The notes beneath the pieces were generated by a model, which made no database searches, had not been told where the DNA came from, and saw nothing but the letters and a program-made list of their open reading frames with translations. Shown here piece after piece: positions 24,622 to 34,786 of a stretch of 64,000 nucleotides of DNA (its first letter is position 1; the number at the start of each line of letters is the position of its first letter). The DNA lies in the NCBI GenBank assembly GCA_963806045.1, contig CAWDWP010000015.1, forward strand, positions 186,001 through 250,000. The letters run 5' to 3'. Made by a program: the position numbers and the translations under genes. This DNA comes from DATCHW01 sp963806045 (GTDB taxonomy: Bacteria; Bacteroidota; Ignavibacteria; Tepidaquicellales; Tepidaquicellaceae).

Positions 24622-26037
24622 ATGAAAATAAAATTTTGCGGTGCCGCTCAAACAGTAACAGGTTCTCAGCATTTACTTGAAATAGACGGAAAGAAAATAC
24701 TTCTCGACTGTGGCATGTTCCAGGGCAGGCGGGAAGAAGCTTACCAGATGAACAGAAAATTTATATTCAATCCTGAAGAAATAGATTGTGTTCTTCTTTC
24801 TCACGCACATATAGATCATTCGGGTAATCTTCCGACTTTAATACTTAAAGGATATCAAAAGAGTATTTATACTACATCGGCTTCGAGGGATTTAGCTTCC
24901 ATTTTACTGCAGGATAGTGCACATATTCAGGAGAAAGACGTTGAATTTGTAAACAAAAAAAGGAATAAAAAAGGCGAACCGCCATTCAATCCGCTTTATA
25001 CAATGGATAACGCGATAGAAGCATTAAAACATTTTAAATCTTTTCCGCTTAAAACCAGATTTTATTTGGACGGGTTTAAGGAAAATGTAAGTGTAACATT
25101 CATCGAAGCAGGTCATATTCTTGGCTCAGCACAAATTTTACTTGAAATAAACGATAACGGCAGAAAAATCAAACTTGGATACACCGGAGATTTAGGTAGA
25201 TACAATCTGCCCATACTTAAAGACCCGGAGTTTATAGGGGATGTGGATTATCTGCTAATCGAATCTACATACGGAGGAAGAGAGCATAAAAGTGCGGAAT
25301 TTGCAGAGGCGGAACTTGAGAATGCAATAAAAGAAGCAATGGTAACTAATGGCAAAATAATTGTCCCGTCATTCAGCGTCGGAAGAACACAAGAAATCGT
25401 TTATGCAATAACGAAATTATTTGAAAAAGGTTCTATTCCAAGAATTCCGATATTTGTCGATAGCCCTCTCTCAGTAAAAGCTACTGAGATATTTAAAATT
25501 CACCCGGAATGTTTTGACAAGGAAACGTTGGAATTAATACAAAACGGAATTGAAGTATTCGGGGAAGAAAATATCAGATATATAAGTGATGTAAATGACT
25601 CAAAGAAACTGAACACATATCAGGGTCCCTGCATGATAATATCAGCATCCGGGATGTGTGAAGCAGGAAGAATATTACATCATCTGGCTAATAATATTGA
25701 AAATCCTAATAATACAATTTTCATTGTTGGCTTTATGGCTCAGCATACACTTGGAAGAAGATTAGTTGAAATGAAAGATATTCCCGGAAGTACGGTGAAA
25801 ATATTCGGTGAAGAATTCAAAGTGAAAGCAAAGATAAAAGTTCTGAATTCATTTTCAGCTCACGCCGATAAAAATGAATTGAGAAAATACGTCAGTCTGT
25901 TCGATAAGAATAAGATAAAAAAAATATTTCTTGTACACGGAGAGCCTGATCAGCAAAAGATTTTCAGGGATGATTTATTAAGTATGGGTTATAAAAATAT
26001 TGAAGTGCCTGCAAGGGGTGATGAGTTTGAAATATAA
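24622..26037 (+). CDS. Metallo-beta-lactamase/beta-CASP RNA-processing exonuclease-like protein
   Basis: 471 aa. N-terminal MBL domain with HAHIDHSGNLP zinc ligands, EAGHILGSAQ and GYTGDLGRYN; inserted beta-CASP domain with PSFSVGRTQEIVY and ISASGMCEAGRI; C-terminal RMMBL block FSAHADKNEL and FLVHGEPDQQ. This set matches bacterial CPSF/Ysh1-like RNA nucleases. Act on RNA 5' or internal sites; substrate unknown. Cotranscribed with the Mpg gene; convergent with glgA. Confidence 0.93.
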   Translation: MKIKFCGAAQTVTGSQHLLEIDGKKILLDCGMFQGRREEAYQMNRKFIFNPEEIDCVLLSHAHIDHSGNLPTLILKGYQKSIYTTSASRDLASILLQDSAHIQEKDVEFVNKKRNKKGEPPFNPLYTMDNAIEALKHFKSFPLKTRFYLDGFKENVSVTFIEAGHILGSAQILLEINDNGRKIKLGYTGDLGRYNLPILKDPEFIGDVDYLLIESTYGGREHKSAEFAEAELENAIKEAMVTNGKIIVPSFSVGRTQEIVYAITKLFEKGSIPRIPIFVDSPLSVKATEIFKIHPECFDKETLELIQNGIEVFGEENIRYISDVNDSKKLNTYQGPCMIISASGMCEAGRILHHLANNIENPNNTIFIVGFMAQHTLGRRLVEMKDIPGSTVKIFGEEFKVKAKIKVLNSFSAHADKNELRKYVSLFDKNKIKKIFLVHGEPDQQKIFRDDLLSMGYKNIEVPARGDEFEI

Positions 26038-26044
26038 AACTTTT

Positions 26045-27511
26045 TTATCCTGAAGTTATATTTAAATATTTCCTATACAAATCCAGATATTGCTTTGCAG
26101 ACTGGTTCCATGAGAAATCTGCCTGCATTCCTCTTTTTATGATTTTTAATTTTTCTGAATTATTACTTATGATCTCTATTGCACGATTTATTTTTCGAAA
26201 TAAAGCTGGCGAAGTATATTCCTGAAAAACGAAACCGTTTGCCATATCTCTGTGTTCATCATAATCTATTACGGTATCCGCCAATCCTCCCGTATTTCTT
26301 ACGATTGGAATCGCTCCATAGTTCAAAGAATACATTTGATTCAACCCACAAGGTTCATATTTTGAAGGCATAAGAAACAAATCTGAACCGGCGGTAATTA
26401 AATGCGACAGTCTGTTGTGGTATCCAATATGACAATGAAGTTTGTCAGGATAATCTTTAGCCAATTCCTTCAGATCTTTTTCATATTTTGCTTCCCCCTT
26501 TCCAAGAATTACCATCTGCACATTCAGTTTCAAAATATCTTTCATAACAGGGAGTAATATATCAAAACCTTTTTGATATGCCAAACGTGATACTATACCG
26601 ATTAATACTTTACTTTTATCATAAGGGAGATTTATTTCTTTAAGCAGTTCAATTTTATTAATTTCTTTTTTTTCGGGTGTCCGAAAATTATATTTAACAG
26701 GTAAATAATCATCTGTTTCCGGGTTCCAGACATCGCGATTTATCCCATTTAGGATTCCGTAGAAGTCAATCGATCTTTTTTTTAGTATTTCATCTAGACC
26801 TTCACCGAATTCTTTTGTCTGAGTTTCTTTTGCATAGGTAGGGCTAACAGTTGAAATTACATCCGCAAAAGAAATTCCGGTTTTTAAAAAATTAAATCTA
26901 TCATAAAGTTCAAATTCGCTGTCTTTTTTTAAATCATCAATGAAAAAACCCGCATTAACGATTGATTCAGGTGGAAAGTTACCCTGATATGCTAAATTAT
27001 GAATAGACAAAAGTGAAATGGTTTTTGCAAAAAGTTTATCCCACGAATAATGTTTTTTCAGATATACGGGAATCAGGGCTGTCTGCCAGTCATTACAGTG
27101 AATAATATTCCCGTGAAACTTAAGCCTTTGAATTGTTTGAATTACAGCATGCTGAAAAAGTATAAAACGAATGTCCTCATCAGGATCATTGGTGTAAACA
27201 TGATCCCGGTCGTATAATTCCGGACATTCAATGAAATATGCTTCAACATTCAGATTTCCGTGTTTGCCATACCAGACATTAATTTTATATTTTTTTGAGG
27301 AAATTTCAATTTCAACATTTTTAATCTCCCCAATAAGTTCCAGTTTATGCTCTTCCCTGTCAATAAGTTTATATAACGGCAAAAATATTTTTATATGGCA
27401 ACCAAGACTCGAAAGCGCCAGAGGTAACGAACCGCTAACGTCAGCTAACCCTCCCGTCTTAACAAAAGGATAACATTCACTCGTAACAAAACATACGTTG
27501 ATCTTATTCAT
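26045..27511 (-). CDS. glgA: Glycogen synthase (ADP-glucose, GT5)
   Basis: 488 aa. N-terminal ADP-glucose-binding block KTGGLADVSGSLP, followed by starch-synthase catalytic domain (HCNDWQTALIP, LLSIHNLAYQGNFP) and GT-B C-terminal half with VSRLAYQKGFDILLP and the conserved acidic region SKYEPCGLNQMYS and NTGGLADTV. Transfers glucose from ADP-glucose to growing alpha-1,4-glucan. Single gene; no other glycogen genes in the window. Confidence 0.97.
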   Translation of the reverse strand: MNKINVCFVTSECYPFVKTGGLADVSGSLPLALSSLGCHIKIFLPLYKLIDREEHKLELIGEIKNVEIEISSKKYKINVWYGKHGNLNVEAYFIECPELYDRDHVYTNDPDEDIRFILFQHAVIQTIQRLKFHGNIIHCNDWQTALIPVYLKKHYSWDKLFAKTISLLSIHNLAYQGNFPPESIVNAGFFIDDLKKDSEFELYDRFNFLKTGISFADVISTVSPTYAKETQTKEFGEGLDEILKKRSIDFYGILNGINRDVWNPETDDYLPVKYNFRTPEKKEINKIELLKEINLPYDKSKVLIGIVSRLAYQKGFDILLPVMKDILKLNVQMVILGKGEAKYEKDLKELAKDYPDKLHCHIGYHNRLSHLITAGSDLFLMPSKYEPCGLNQMYSLNYGAIPIVRNTGGLADTVIDYDEHRDMANGFVFQEYTSPALFRKINRAIEIISNNSEKLKIIKRGMQADFSWNQSAKQYLDLYRKYLNITSG

Positions 27512-27570
27512 TCAAATTAAGTTTATTAAATTTAGTAAATATCAATATATTAAAACACTCATTTTAATTG

Positions 27571-27646
27571 GGCAAGAAAGAAACAACTCACGGATGAATA
27601 ACCAACATTACAGTTTGATTCATCCGATGAGTAAACAGTCCTTGCC
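27571..27646. ncRNA. Candidate structured RNA or leader element
   Basis: Nested pairings in the intergenic region between glgA and the parvulin gene: GGCAAG (27571-27576) with CTTGCC (27641-27646); ACTCA (27586-27590) with TGAGT (27628-27632); CGGATGAAT (27591-27599) with ATTCATCCG (27618-27626), one bulged A and an A-rich internal loop of 9 by 8 nt. That is about 20 bp in an AT-rich spacer, far from chance. No known riboswitch or tRNA motif was recognised. It could be the 5' leader of the chaperone gene at 27782 or a separate small RNA on either strand. Confidence 0.5.
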
Positions 27647-27781
27647 TTGAAGCAGTTATACCGGCAAATCCCGTTAGTTAACATATTAAATTCTGTTCTT
27701 TCATTGACTTGTTATTAAAAACGGAAATTCGTAAAATTGTTGTTTATAACAATTTTATTAAATCAATCAATTGACAATCTG

Positions 27782-29536
27782 ATGTTACACAGAAAACTTA
27801 ACGTTTTAATCGTTTTATTAGTACTTACGGGTATTACTTTGGTGCTTTCCGGATGTTCATCATCAAAAAAGATGGTAGTAGCGGAAATAGGTAATGAAAA
27901 AATCACATTATATGATTTTGAGAAACAATATCTAAAAACGGTAGGAAATGTTGATTCTGCCAAAAACAAATCGATGGATGAAAAGAAGGAATTCCTTAAT
28001 CTTCTGATAAAATTCAGACTTAAAGTTAAAGACGGCAAGGATAGAGGATTTTCAGAAATTCCTGAAATTAAGAATGAAATCACCGAGTTCAAGAAAAAAT
28101 ATATTCCTGAATTTCTAATCGATAAAGAAGTTGTCGAGCCTTATATTAAATCAGCCTATGAAAGAAAAAAATACGAATTAAGAACTTCTTACATTCTGAT
28201 TAATATTCCCGGACAGGGAACACCCGACGATTCGATAAAAGCATATTTGAAATGCGATAGTGTCTATAAGGCATTAAAAGATGGAAAAGATTTCCTTGAA
28301 ATAGCAAGACAATTTACTGAAGACCCCGGATTTGCCAGTAACAAAGGGGATACTTATTATATCACCTCAGGAATGGTCCCAATTGAATTTGAAGACGCAA
28401 TATATGATCTTAAGGTAGGCGATTATACAAAACAACCCGTGAAAATAAACAATACGCTTTTTATTGCAAAATTAACTGACAAGAAAAAAAGGTCTGCCGG
28501 TATTAAGCTTTCTCATATCATGCTGCAGGATAAAAGAGATAGTTTAAACAAAATTACAGATACACTTGATGCATTTAACAGGATAAAAGACATAAAGAGT
28601 AAAATCAATAAAGATAATTTTGCTGAGCTGGCGCAGACCTATTCTGAAGACCCGGGTTCAAAAACAAGAGGAGGCGACCTGGGATTAATTGATAACAGAA
28701 GAAGACTGCCACAGGATATAGATAGCCTTGTATTTTCTCTTAAAGTAGGACAGGTTAGTGAGCCGGTTAAATCACAATTCGGCTGGCATTTATTTTTAGT
28801 AACTGAAGAAAAAGAATTCGAATCTTATGATAAACAAAAAGAACAATTAAAAAGCGAATTCAAAAGAGGAGCTACATATAAATCAGCACGCACAAAGTAT
28901 GTTGATAAAATCCGGAGTGATTATGAATTCAAATTGAATCCTCAAGGCTTAGCTTTCCTTCAAACAAAATTTGATACAACAAAAGCTTTCAGTCAGTATA
29001 ATATGGATAGCCTCTTTTCTGCTCAGGATAGAACTACTTTATTAGCAACATTTAATGGCGGGGATATTAAAGTTGAAGATATGATTACTTATTTGAACAC
29101 AAATAAAGATTGGGCGGGAACTGCTCCTAATGCGAGTGGAATTAAAAATGTTGTCGAGGGAACAGCTGAAGCTCCAATTTTAAATTTGGCAGCAGCAAAA
29201 GCTAATGTCGAAAAAGATGATGAATTCAACGAACTTCTGTCAGAATATGAAAATGGCCTTATAAGTTTTAGGATTGACCAGGATGAATTATTCAGTAAGA
29301 TTAAAATCACCAATGAAGAAATGGCGGCATATTTTGAGCAGAACAAGCAGAATTATACGGTAACAGACAGCACAGGAACACATCCGAAAAATTTCGAGGA
29401 TGTAAAAGCTGAAATATCCAATAAATTACAACAGGATAGGTTTAAAGATATGGAGAACAAATATGTTGAAGATCTTAAGAAGAAATACCCTGTAAAGATA
29501 AACGAAGATGTGCTTGCAAAAGCTTTCAAAAAATAA
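27782..29536 (+). CDS. Parvulin-type peptidyl-prolyl isomerase lipoprotein
   Basis: 584 aa from ATG 27782 (the frame opens 45 bases earlier, but this start gives the signal peptide). Lipobox VLSGC then SurA-like N-terminal helices (KITLYDFEKQYLKTVG), and two parvulin rotamase domains: SYILINIPG to FTEDPGFASNKGD and LSHIMLQDKRD to YSEDPGSKTRGGDLG, each with the FxxxAxxxSEDPxSxxxGGxLG pattern. C-terminal helices again SurA-like. Folds outer-membrane proteins in the periplasm. Followed 42 bases later by a second parvulin gene. Confidence 0.93.
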   Translation: MLHRKLNVLIVLLVLTGITLVLSGCSSSKKMVVAEIGNEKITLYDFEKQYLKTVGNVDSAKNKSMDEKKEFLNLLIKFRLKVKDGKDRGFSEIPEIKNEITEFKKKYIPEFLIDKEVVEPYIKSAYERKKYELRTSYILINIPGQGTPDDSIKAYLKCDSVYKALKDGKDFLEIARQFTEDPGFASNKGDTYYITSGMVPIEFEDAIYDLKVGDYTKQPVKINNTLFIAKLTDKKKRSAGIKLSHIMLQDKRDSLNKITDTLDAFNRIKDIKSKINKDNFAELAQTYSEDPGSKTRGGDLGLIDNRRRLPQDIDSLVFSLKVGQVSEPVKSQFGWHLFLVTEEKEFESYDKQKEQLKSEFKRGATYKSARTKYVDKIRSDYEFKLNPQGLAFLQTKFDTTKAFSQYNMDSLFSAQDRTTLLATFNGGDIKVEDMITYLNTNKDWAGTAPNASGIKNVVEGTAEAPILNLAAAKANVEKDDEFNELLSEYENGLISFRIDQDELFSKIKITNEEMAAYFEQNKQNYTVTDSTGTHPKNFEDVKAEISNKLQQDRFKDMENKYVEDLKKKYPVKINEDVLAKAFKK

Positions 29537-29578
29537 TTCATTTGAAAGTGTTTTAGAATTTTTAAAGAAAAAAATAAA

Positions 29579-30868
29579 TTGCAATATATAAAATTCCTCT
29601 CAGGATTGTTTGTTTTTTTATTCCTGTCATCTTTTGCTTCTGCTCAGCAGCCGAAGGAAGGTGACAGGATTCTTGCAATTGTAGGAACTGATGTAATTCT
29701 TGAATCTGATTTTCAATACCAGATTCAATTGTATGCCCGGCAAAATCAGCTGACCCAGATAAGTCCTGCTTTAGCCCAGCAATTATTCCAACAGCTTCTC
29801 ACAGAAAAGATAATACTTGCAAAAGCCGATCAGGACAGTATCACTGTTACCGAAGATGAGGTTAATCGTGAACTTGATAATAGAATAAAATCATTGATAG
29901 AACAGTTTGGTTCTGAACAACGGGTGGAAGAAGTGTATAATATGTCTATTGGAAAGATAAAAATAACACTTAAAGATGATCTCAGGAAAAAATTAAAAGG
30001 AGATAAACTTAAAAGGCAGAAATTTGGCAGCGGTTTTAAAGCTTCCGATAAAGAGATTAGAGAATTTTATTACTCCTACAAAGACAGTCTTCCTTCTATC
30101 GGGAAGGAATATGATTTATATCACATTTTTATTACCAGAAAAGTTACCGAAGCAGAGAAAATTTTCGCAAAAGAAAAAGCTTTAAAAATTCTCGACAGTA
30201 TAAAGAACGGAGCGGATTTTTCCGAACTTGCAAAAAGAAATTCTGATGATTCTTTAAGTGCATTAGCCGGAGGAGACCTCGGGTGGGCAAAACGTGGTTC
30301 TTTTGTGAAGGAATTTGAGGAAGAACTGTACAGACTGAAAATCGGTGAAGTTTCGAACATTGTGGAAACGGAATTCGGATACCACATTATTAAATCGATT
30401 GATAAAAAAGGTGATCTGATAAAAAGTTCACATATTCTGGTGGCTTATCCAAAATTCGAGTCATCAGATATTGAATCTATTTCATATCTGAATAAAATAA
30501 AAGCAGATATTGAAAGCGGAACAATATCATTTGAAGATGCTGCGATTAAATATTCGCAGGATATTCAGACTAATCAAAAAGGCGGACATATTGGTTTGGT
30601 TACGGTTGATAAGCTTGACAGTAATGTTATCGAGGAATTAAAAGTATTACCCAAAGGTACTATCGGTGATCCGATGAGAATAGGAGATAAAAAGAATTAC
30701 GGATATGAATTATTAAAATATACCGACATTGTCGAAGCACATAAGTTAAACCTCGAACAGGATTACGATAGAATCAAGAGATATGCAGAATATTATAAAG
30801 AAAATACTGAATTAGAAAAATGGATTAATGAGATTAAGCAATATATTTATGTAGACGTGAAACTTTGA
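29579..30868 (+). CDS. SurA-like periplasmic chaperone / PPIase
   Basis: 429 aa, TTG start at 29579. Signal peptide (LSGLFVFLFLSSFASAQ), the SurA-N block GDRILAIVGTDVILESDFQYQIQ, then two parvulin domains (YDLYHIFITRKV to AKRNSDDSLSALAGGDLGW, and SSHILVAYP to YSQDIQTNQKGGHIGLV). Closer to SurA than the preceding paralogue. Second in a three-gene rightward run with the membrane protein at 30884, 15 bases downstream. Confidence 0.93.
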   Translation: MQYIKFLSGLFVFLFLSSFASAQQPKEGDRILAIVGTDVILESDFQYQIQLYARQNQLTQISPALAQQLFQQLLTEKIILAKADQDSITVTEDEVNRELDNRIKSLIEQFGSEQRVEEVYNMSIGKIKITLKDDLRKKLKGDKLKRQKFGSGFKASDKEIREFYYSYKDSLPSIGKEYDLYHIFITRKVTEAEKIFAKEKALKILDSIKNGADFSELAKRNSDDSLSALAGGDLGWAKRGSFVKEFEEELYRLKIGEVSNIVETEFGYHIIKSIDKKGDLIKSSHILVAYPKFESSDIESISYLNKIKADIESGTISFEDAAIKYSQDIQTNQKGGHIGLVTVDKLDSNVIEELKVLPKGTIGDPMRIGDKKNYGYELLKYTDIVEAHKLNLEQDYDRIKRYAEYYKENTELEKWINEIKQYIYVDVKL

Positions 30869-30883
30869 TGATATAACCGATTT

Positions 30884-32998
30884 ATGAATTTTTTTATAAA
30901 GACCGGATATAGTATAATATTTGTAATAATATTATTAATTGTATCGGTCTTTTTTACATATATCGCTTACAGAAACACCACGGTTCTGAACCCTCAGAAA
31001 TCAATCTTAAGAATTCTGCGGTTTACTTCTGTATTTTTAATACTGTATCTGCTCTTATCTCCTTTTTTATATATAATAAAAAGCTATGTAAGCAAGCCTC
31101 TGAATATTATTTTAGTAGATAATTCATTGAGTATGAAAATCGGAAATAAAATTTCCGATGAGAAGAAATATTTAGCTGAAAATATTAAACATTATTTTGC
31201 AGGTAATACTGAAAACATAATTTTTTCATTCTCCAACGGATTGACTCAGCAAATTAATAATTCAGAAATCGATTCAATAAAATTTGATGGTTTAAATAAT
31301 TCCGAAACGAATATCTCTCAGGCATTAGAGGAAATTGTTAAAAGATTTCCGGACAGGAATATCGCTGCAATAAATATAATATCTGATGGTATATTTAACA
31401 GCGGAGGAAACCCGGTCAATCAGGGAAAACTTACTAATGCTGCTTTTAATTACTATCTGATAGGAGATACAATACAAAAAAAAGATGTTGTTCTGGAAGC
31501 TATTAATTTTAATAAAAATGTTTACATTGAGAGCTCTACCCCGATTATTGCAAATTTAAGTTCATATGGTTATAACAAACCGGTTAGTGTTAATTTATAT
31601 GAAGATAATTCACTAATAGATACAAAAATCATCAACACTAATGAGAATGAAAGTAAATACAAAGTTGAGTTTAATGTTTCCTCCCCGGTGGAAGCAATTA
31701 AAAAATATAAAATTGAAATTGAACCTCAATCAGATGAAATTACGACTCAAAATAATTCAGAGGAATTTATTATCAAGTTTCTTAATAATAAATTAAAAAT
31801 ATTAGTTTTGTCGGGAGGACCCGGTGCTGACTTTGCTTATCTTGCACAGGAGATTAAAAAGATAAATAATATTGAAGCTAAGTTTCTGACTCAAAAATCC
31901 GCTAATGAATTTTATGAAGGAGCCCCGGATAATTTTAACGACTATCAGGTTTTTATACTTTCGGATTTTCCAACATCAGTAACAAATCCGGGAATAATAA
32001 CCGGATTGAAAGAAAAATTATCTAAAAGAAACAGTTCCCTTTTCTTTATAGCCGGCAGGAATACTGATTATGAAAAACTTTCGCTGATTGATGAATTTCT
32101 CCCATTTTCAACATCAGCAAATAATATTTCCGAGATACGCTCGTCAGTATATTCAGTAACTAATTTAAATGAAGAATTAAAAAATTTTAAATCCCTTAAC
32201 TCTGTGAACAGTTTTCCTGAAGTTTACAGGACCTCGTCGGTAATTTCCATAAAGCCTCAAACAGAGACTGTGTTGTTGTTTTCAAATAATCACGACCCGG
32301 CATTGATGATAAGCAGCACTAATACGAACAGGTCTGCAGCGATTCTTTTCTATGGATTCTATAAATGGAGGTTGAACCCAAATAGTACCAGTTCAGATCA
32401 GGTCCTTAACTCTATCTTATCAGGAACTATTCTTTCTATCACAGATAAGGAAAAAACAAATAAATTTTTTATTGAGACTACTAAGCAGATTTATTCACCT
32501 TATGAAGATGTAATCTTCAATGCAGCTATCTCTGATCCCGAAGCAAGTTTATCAGGGAAAATAAGGGTAAGAATTTATAATGATAAATATGACAAAGAAA
32601 TTGAACTCGAGAAAAAAGAAAATTCAAATTTTTACGGTAAAGATAAAATAACTAATGCAGGAGAATACACTTATGCTGCAGAACTCATAACAAACGGAAT
32701 AGTTCTGGAGAAAACAGTAAACAAATTCATTATCGGAGATGACAAAAAAGAATACAGAGAAACCCGTTCTGATGCCGGAGTATTAAACCAGTTAGCTTCT
32801 ATCAAAGGCGGAGTGAAGTTAAACAATTTGAGCGGAAATGAGATTGAAAAAGTAATTGAAAGTTCAGGTAATAATTCTTCAGAGACAAAAGAATACAATA
32901 TAAAAGATTATTTTAACAGTAACATATATTATCTAATTATTATTATTATTTTACTGTCGGCAGAATGGATTTTACGGAAAAGAAATAATCTCCCCTGA
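30884..32998 (+). CDS. BatA/VWA-like membrane protein
   Basis: 704 aa. Two N-terminal membrane helices (about 8-28 and 43-67), then a von Willebrand A-like domain whose metal site reads LVDNSLSM (D79-x-S81-x-S83), a DUF4159/glutamine-amidotransferase-like segment (ILVLSGGPGADFAYLAQEI, YQVFILSDFP), beta-rich Ig-like region, and one C-terminal helix (residues about 682-700). Resembles the large membrane proteins with BatA and VWA domains found in Bacteroidetes near Bat operons, of unknown function. Third gene of the run beginning at 27782. Confidence 0.78.
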   Translation: MNFFIKTGYSIIFVIILLIVSVFFTYIAYRNTTVLNPQKSILRILRFTSVFLILYLLLSPFLYIIKSYVSKPLNIILVDNSLSMKIGNKISDEKKYLAENIKHYFAGNTENIIFSFSNGLTQQINNSEIDSIKFDGLNNSETNISQALEEIVKRFPDRNIAAINIISDGIFNSGGNPVNQGKLTNAAFNYYLIGDTIQKKDVVLEAINFNKNVYIESSTPIIANLSSYGYNKPVSVNLYEDNSLIDTKIINTNENESKYKVEFNVSSPVEAIKKYKIEIEPQSDEITTQNNSEEFIIKFLNNKLKILVLSGGPGADFAYLAQEIKKINNIEAKFLTQKSANEFYEGAPDNFNDYQVFILSDFPTSVTNPGIITGLKEKLSKRNSSLFFIAGRNTDYEKLSLIDEFLPFSTSANNISEIRSSVYSVTNLNEELKNFKSLNSVNSFPEVYRTSSVISIKPQTETVLLFSNNHDPALMISSTNTNRSAAILFYGFYKWRLNPNSTSSDQVLNSILSGTILSITDKEKTNKFFIETTKQIYSPYEDVIFNAAISDPEASLSGKIRVRIYNDKYDKEIELEKKENSNFYGKDKITNAGEYTYAAELITNGIVLEKTVNKFIIGDDKKEYRETRSDAGVLNQLASIKGGVKLNNLSGNEIEKVIESSGNNSSETKEYNIKDYFNSNIYYLIIIIILLSAEWILRKRNNLP

Positions 32999-33054
32999 AT
33001 GTTTTACATATTTAATAATTTTATTATTATTTATATTTATAATCAGGATTAACT

Positions 33055-34335
33055 ATGAAAAGGTCAGCATACATATTATTTTTTACTTTCATTTTAATTT
33101 CTTCCGGTTATTCTCAGCAGTTTTGGACTAAAAAAACTCCCCCCACTTCAATGAATCTGAAGATGGTTGCCTATTCTGATACAAATAAAATCTGGGTGTG
33201 CGGTGATTCCGGCACTGTATTGCATTCAACTAACGGAGGCAACAACTGGACTCTCCAGGCTACCAGAGTACTTGAGAATATTCATTATATTTATTTCCTG
33301 AACGAAAGACTGGGCTGGGCATTATCCTGGCTTACGACAGCACCTCCTTATGGAACCAGAATTTTAAAAACAACGAATGGGGGGTTGAACTGGTCAAATT
33401 ATGTTTATGCAACGGAGAATGTTTTTTTAAATACCATAGTATTCTTAGATTCTTTAGAAGGATGGCTTGGAGGATATCCCGGTGGAATACAACACTCTAC
33501 AGACGGAGGCATAAACTGGACTCAGGCATCAACTGACTCAAATGCAGTTGCAGGTTTTCCTGTTAAATCATTTACTTTTTATAATAAGCGATTAGGATTT
33601 GCCTGCGGGGGATTTATGGATCTTGCAGGTGTTGTTTGGAGAACTACAAATTTCGGAGCAAAATGGTCTTCTCTTGGCGTATCACCGGAACCTCTTGTAA
33701 AAATGGCAATCACAGATTCGCTCCATATATTTGGCGTCGGAGGTGATTTTGAATTTGGTCCGGGCCTGGTTAAATCCAATAACGGCGGAACTAACTGGTC
33801 TTATAAAACATTTGCATTATTCGGAATACCCTCCACTATTGCTTTTAGAACTAATTCCGAATGCTGGGTTCCGATTCCGGCTCTTCGAAGGTTCCTTTTC
33901 TCTACAGATACATTAGAATCCTGGTCTGAAATTGCAACTCCGGACAGCATTAATGTAACTGATATTGTTTTTATAAATTACAGAAACGGTTATTGCATAG
34001 GTGATACGGGTTCTTTATATAAATTCAATCCGAATGCTACTTCAGTTAATAATTTTAATACCGAAATTCCAACATCATATAATTTATTCCAGAATTACCC
34101 TAATCCTTTTAATCCTTCAACTAAAATAAAATACCAGATACCTTTTTCGGGAGTAGTGAAGATTTCTGTGTTTGATGTGTTGGGTAGAGAAATATATGTG
34201 CTGTTAAATCAATACACACAAGCCGGGACAAATGAAACACAATGGAATGCTGCTAACTTCTCATCAGGAATTTATTTTTACAGGATAACGGTGAACGAAT
34301 ACACTTCTTCAAAGACTATGATGCTCTTAAAGTAA
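33055..34335 (+). CDS. YCF48/BNR-repeat secreted protein with T9SS sorting domain
   Basis: 426 aa. Signal peptide (YILFFTFILISSGYSQ), then beta-propeller repeats with the Asp-box/BNR look (LHSTNGGNNWTLQ, LKTTNGGLNWSN, QHSTDGGINWTQ, VKSNNGGTNWS), similar to YCF48-like proteins. C-terminal type IX sorting module: FQNYPNPFNPSTKIKYQI to SSGIYFYRI and TMMLLK. Expected to be exported across the outer membrane and anchored or released. Ends of sorting module lack the GTCTGTC mini-repeat found in the two cargo genes at 37757 and 39997. Confidence 0.88.
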   Translation: MKRSAYILFFTFILISSGYSQQFWTKKTPPTSMNLKMVAYSDTNKIWVCGDSGTVLHSTNGGNNWTLQATRVLENIHYIYFLNERLGWALSWLTTAPPYGTRILKTTNGGLNWSNYVYATENVFLNTIVFLDSLEGWLGGYPGGIQHSTDGGINWTQASTDSNAVAGFPVKSFTFYNKRLGFACGGFMDLAGVVWRTTNFGAKWSSLGVSPEPLVKMAITDSLHIFGVGGDFEFGPGLVKSNNGGTNWSYKTFALFGIPSTIAFRTNSECWVPIPALRRFLFSTDTLESWSEIATPDSINVTDIVFINYRNGYCIGDTGSLYKFNPNATSVNNFNTEIPTSYNLFQNYPNPFNPSTKIKYQIPFSGVVKISVFDVLGREIYVLLNQYTQAGTNETQWNAANFSSGIYFYRITVNEYTSSKTMMLLK

Positions 34336-34381
34336 TAATCTTCAGTTTTATATTGGAAATAAAAAAATAGTCGGCACGATA

Positions 34382-34630
34382 TCAGGAAGAATTATATAAT
34401 TCAACAATTCTATCCGTCAATAATATTTTATAATAGCAGGAAATAAAATCAGCAAAAAGAGTTTTTTCTTTTAGCTTTAGCAAATCTGAAGTAACATTGT
34501 TTTCCCTTGTCGAAATAACAAAAGATATTGCTGTTTTCTCTCTCCCCGTCTGATATTGCCGGTTAAGTGGCACTGAAAAGTTTAAAACCAGTATCAGGAT
34601 GACAGTAAATATGATTTTTTTAATTTCCAT
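34382..34630 (-). CDS. Small exported protein of unknown function
   Basis: 82 aa with an N-terminal hydrophobic signal (KKIIFTVILILVLNFSVPL) and a polar mature part. It lies opposite the T9SS and aldo/keto reductase genes with its own 150-base upstream gap. I recognise no family; it could be spurious, but the signal peptide and free-standing position support a real gene. Confidence 0.5.
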   Translation of the reverse strand: MEIKKIIFTVILILVLNFSVPLNRQYQTGREKTAISFVISTRENNVTSDLLKLKEKTLFADFISCYYKILLTDRIVELYNSS

Positions 34631-34786
34631 TTATTAAAGATATAATTTTTTTATTAAATAATAAAGGACTGGAGGTTATAAACTCCGATATTTCTTTTAT
34701 TTAATTCAGTTAATATTTCAAAACCATTTACGAGTTTTATTTGTTTAGATTTACAACACTTATAATTAATTAATTCTTATAGTTTT

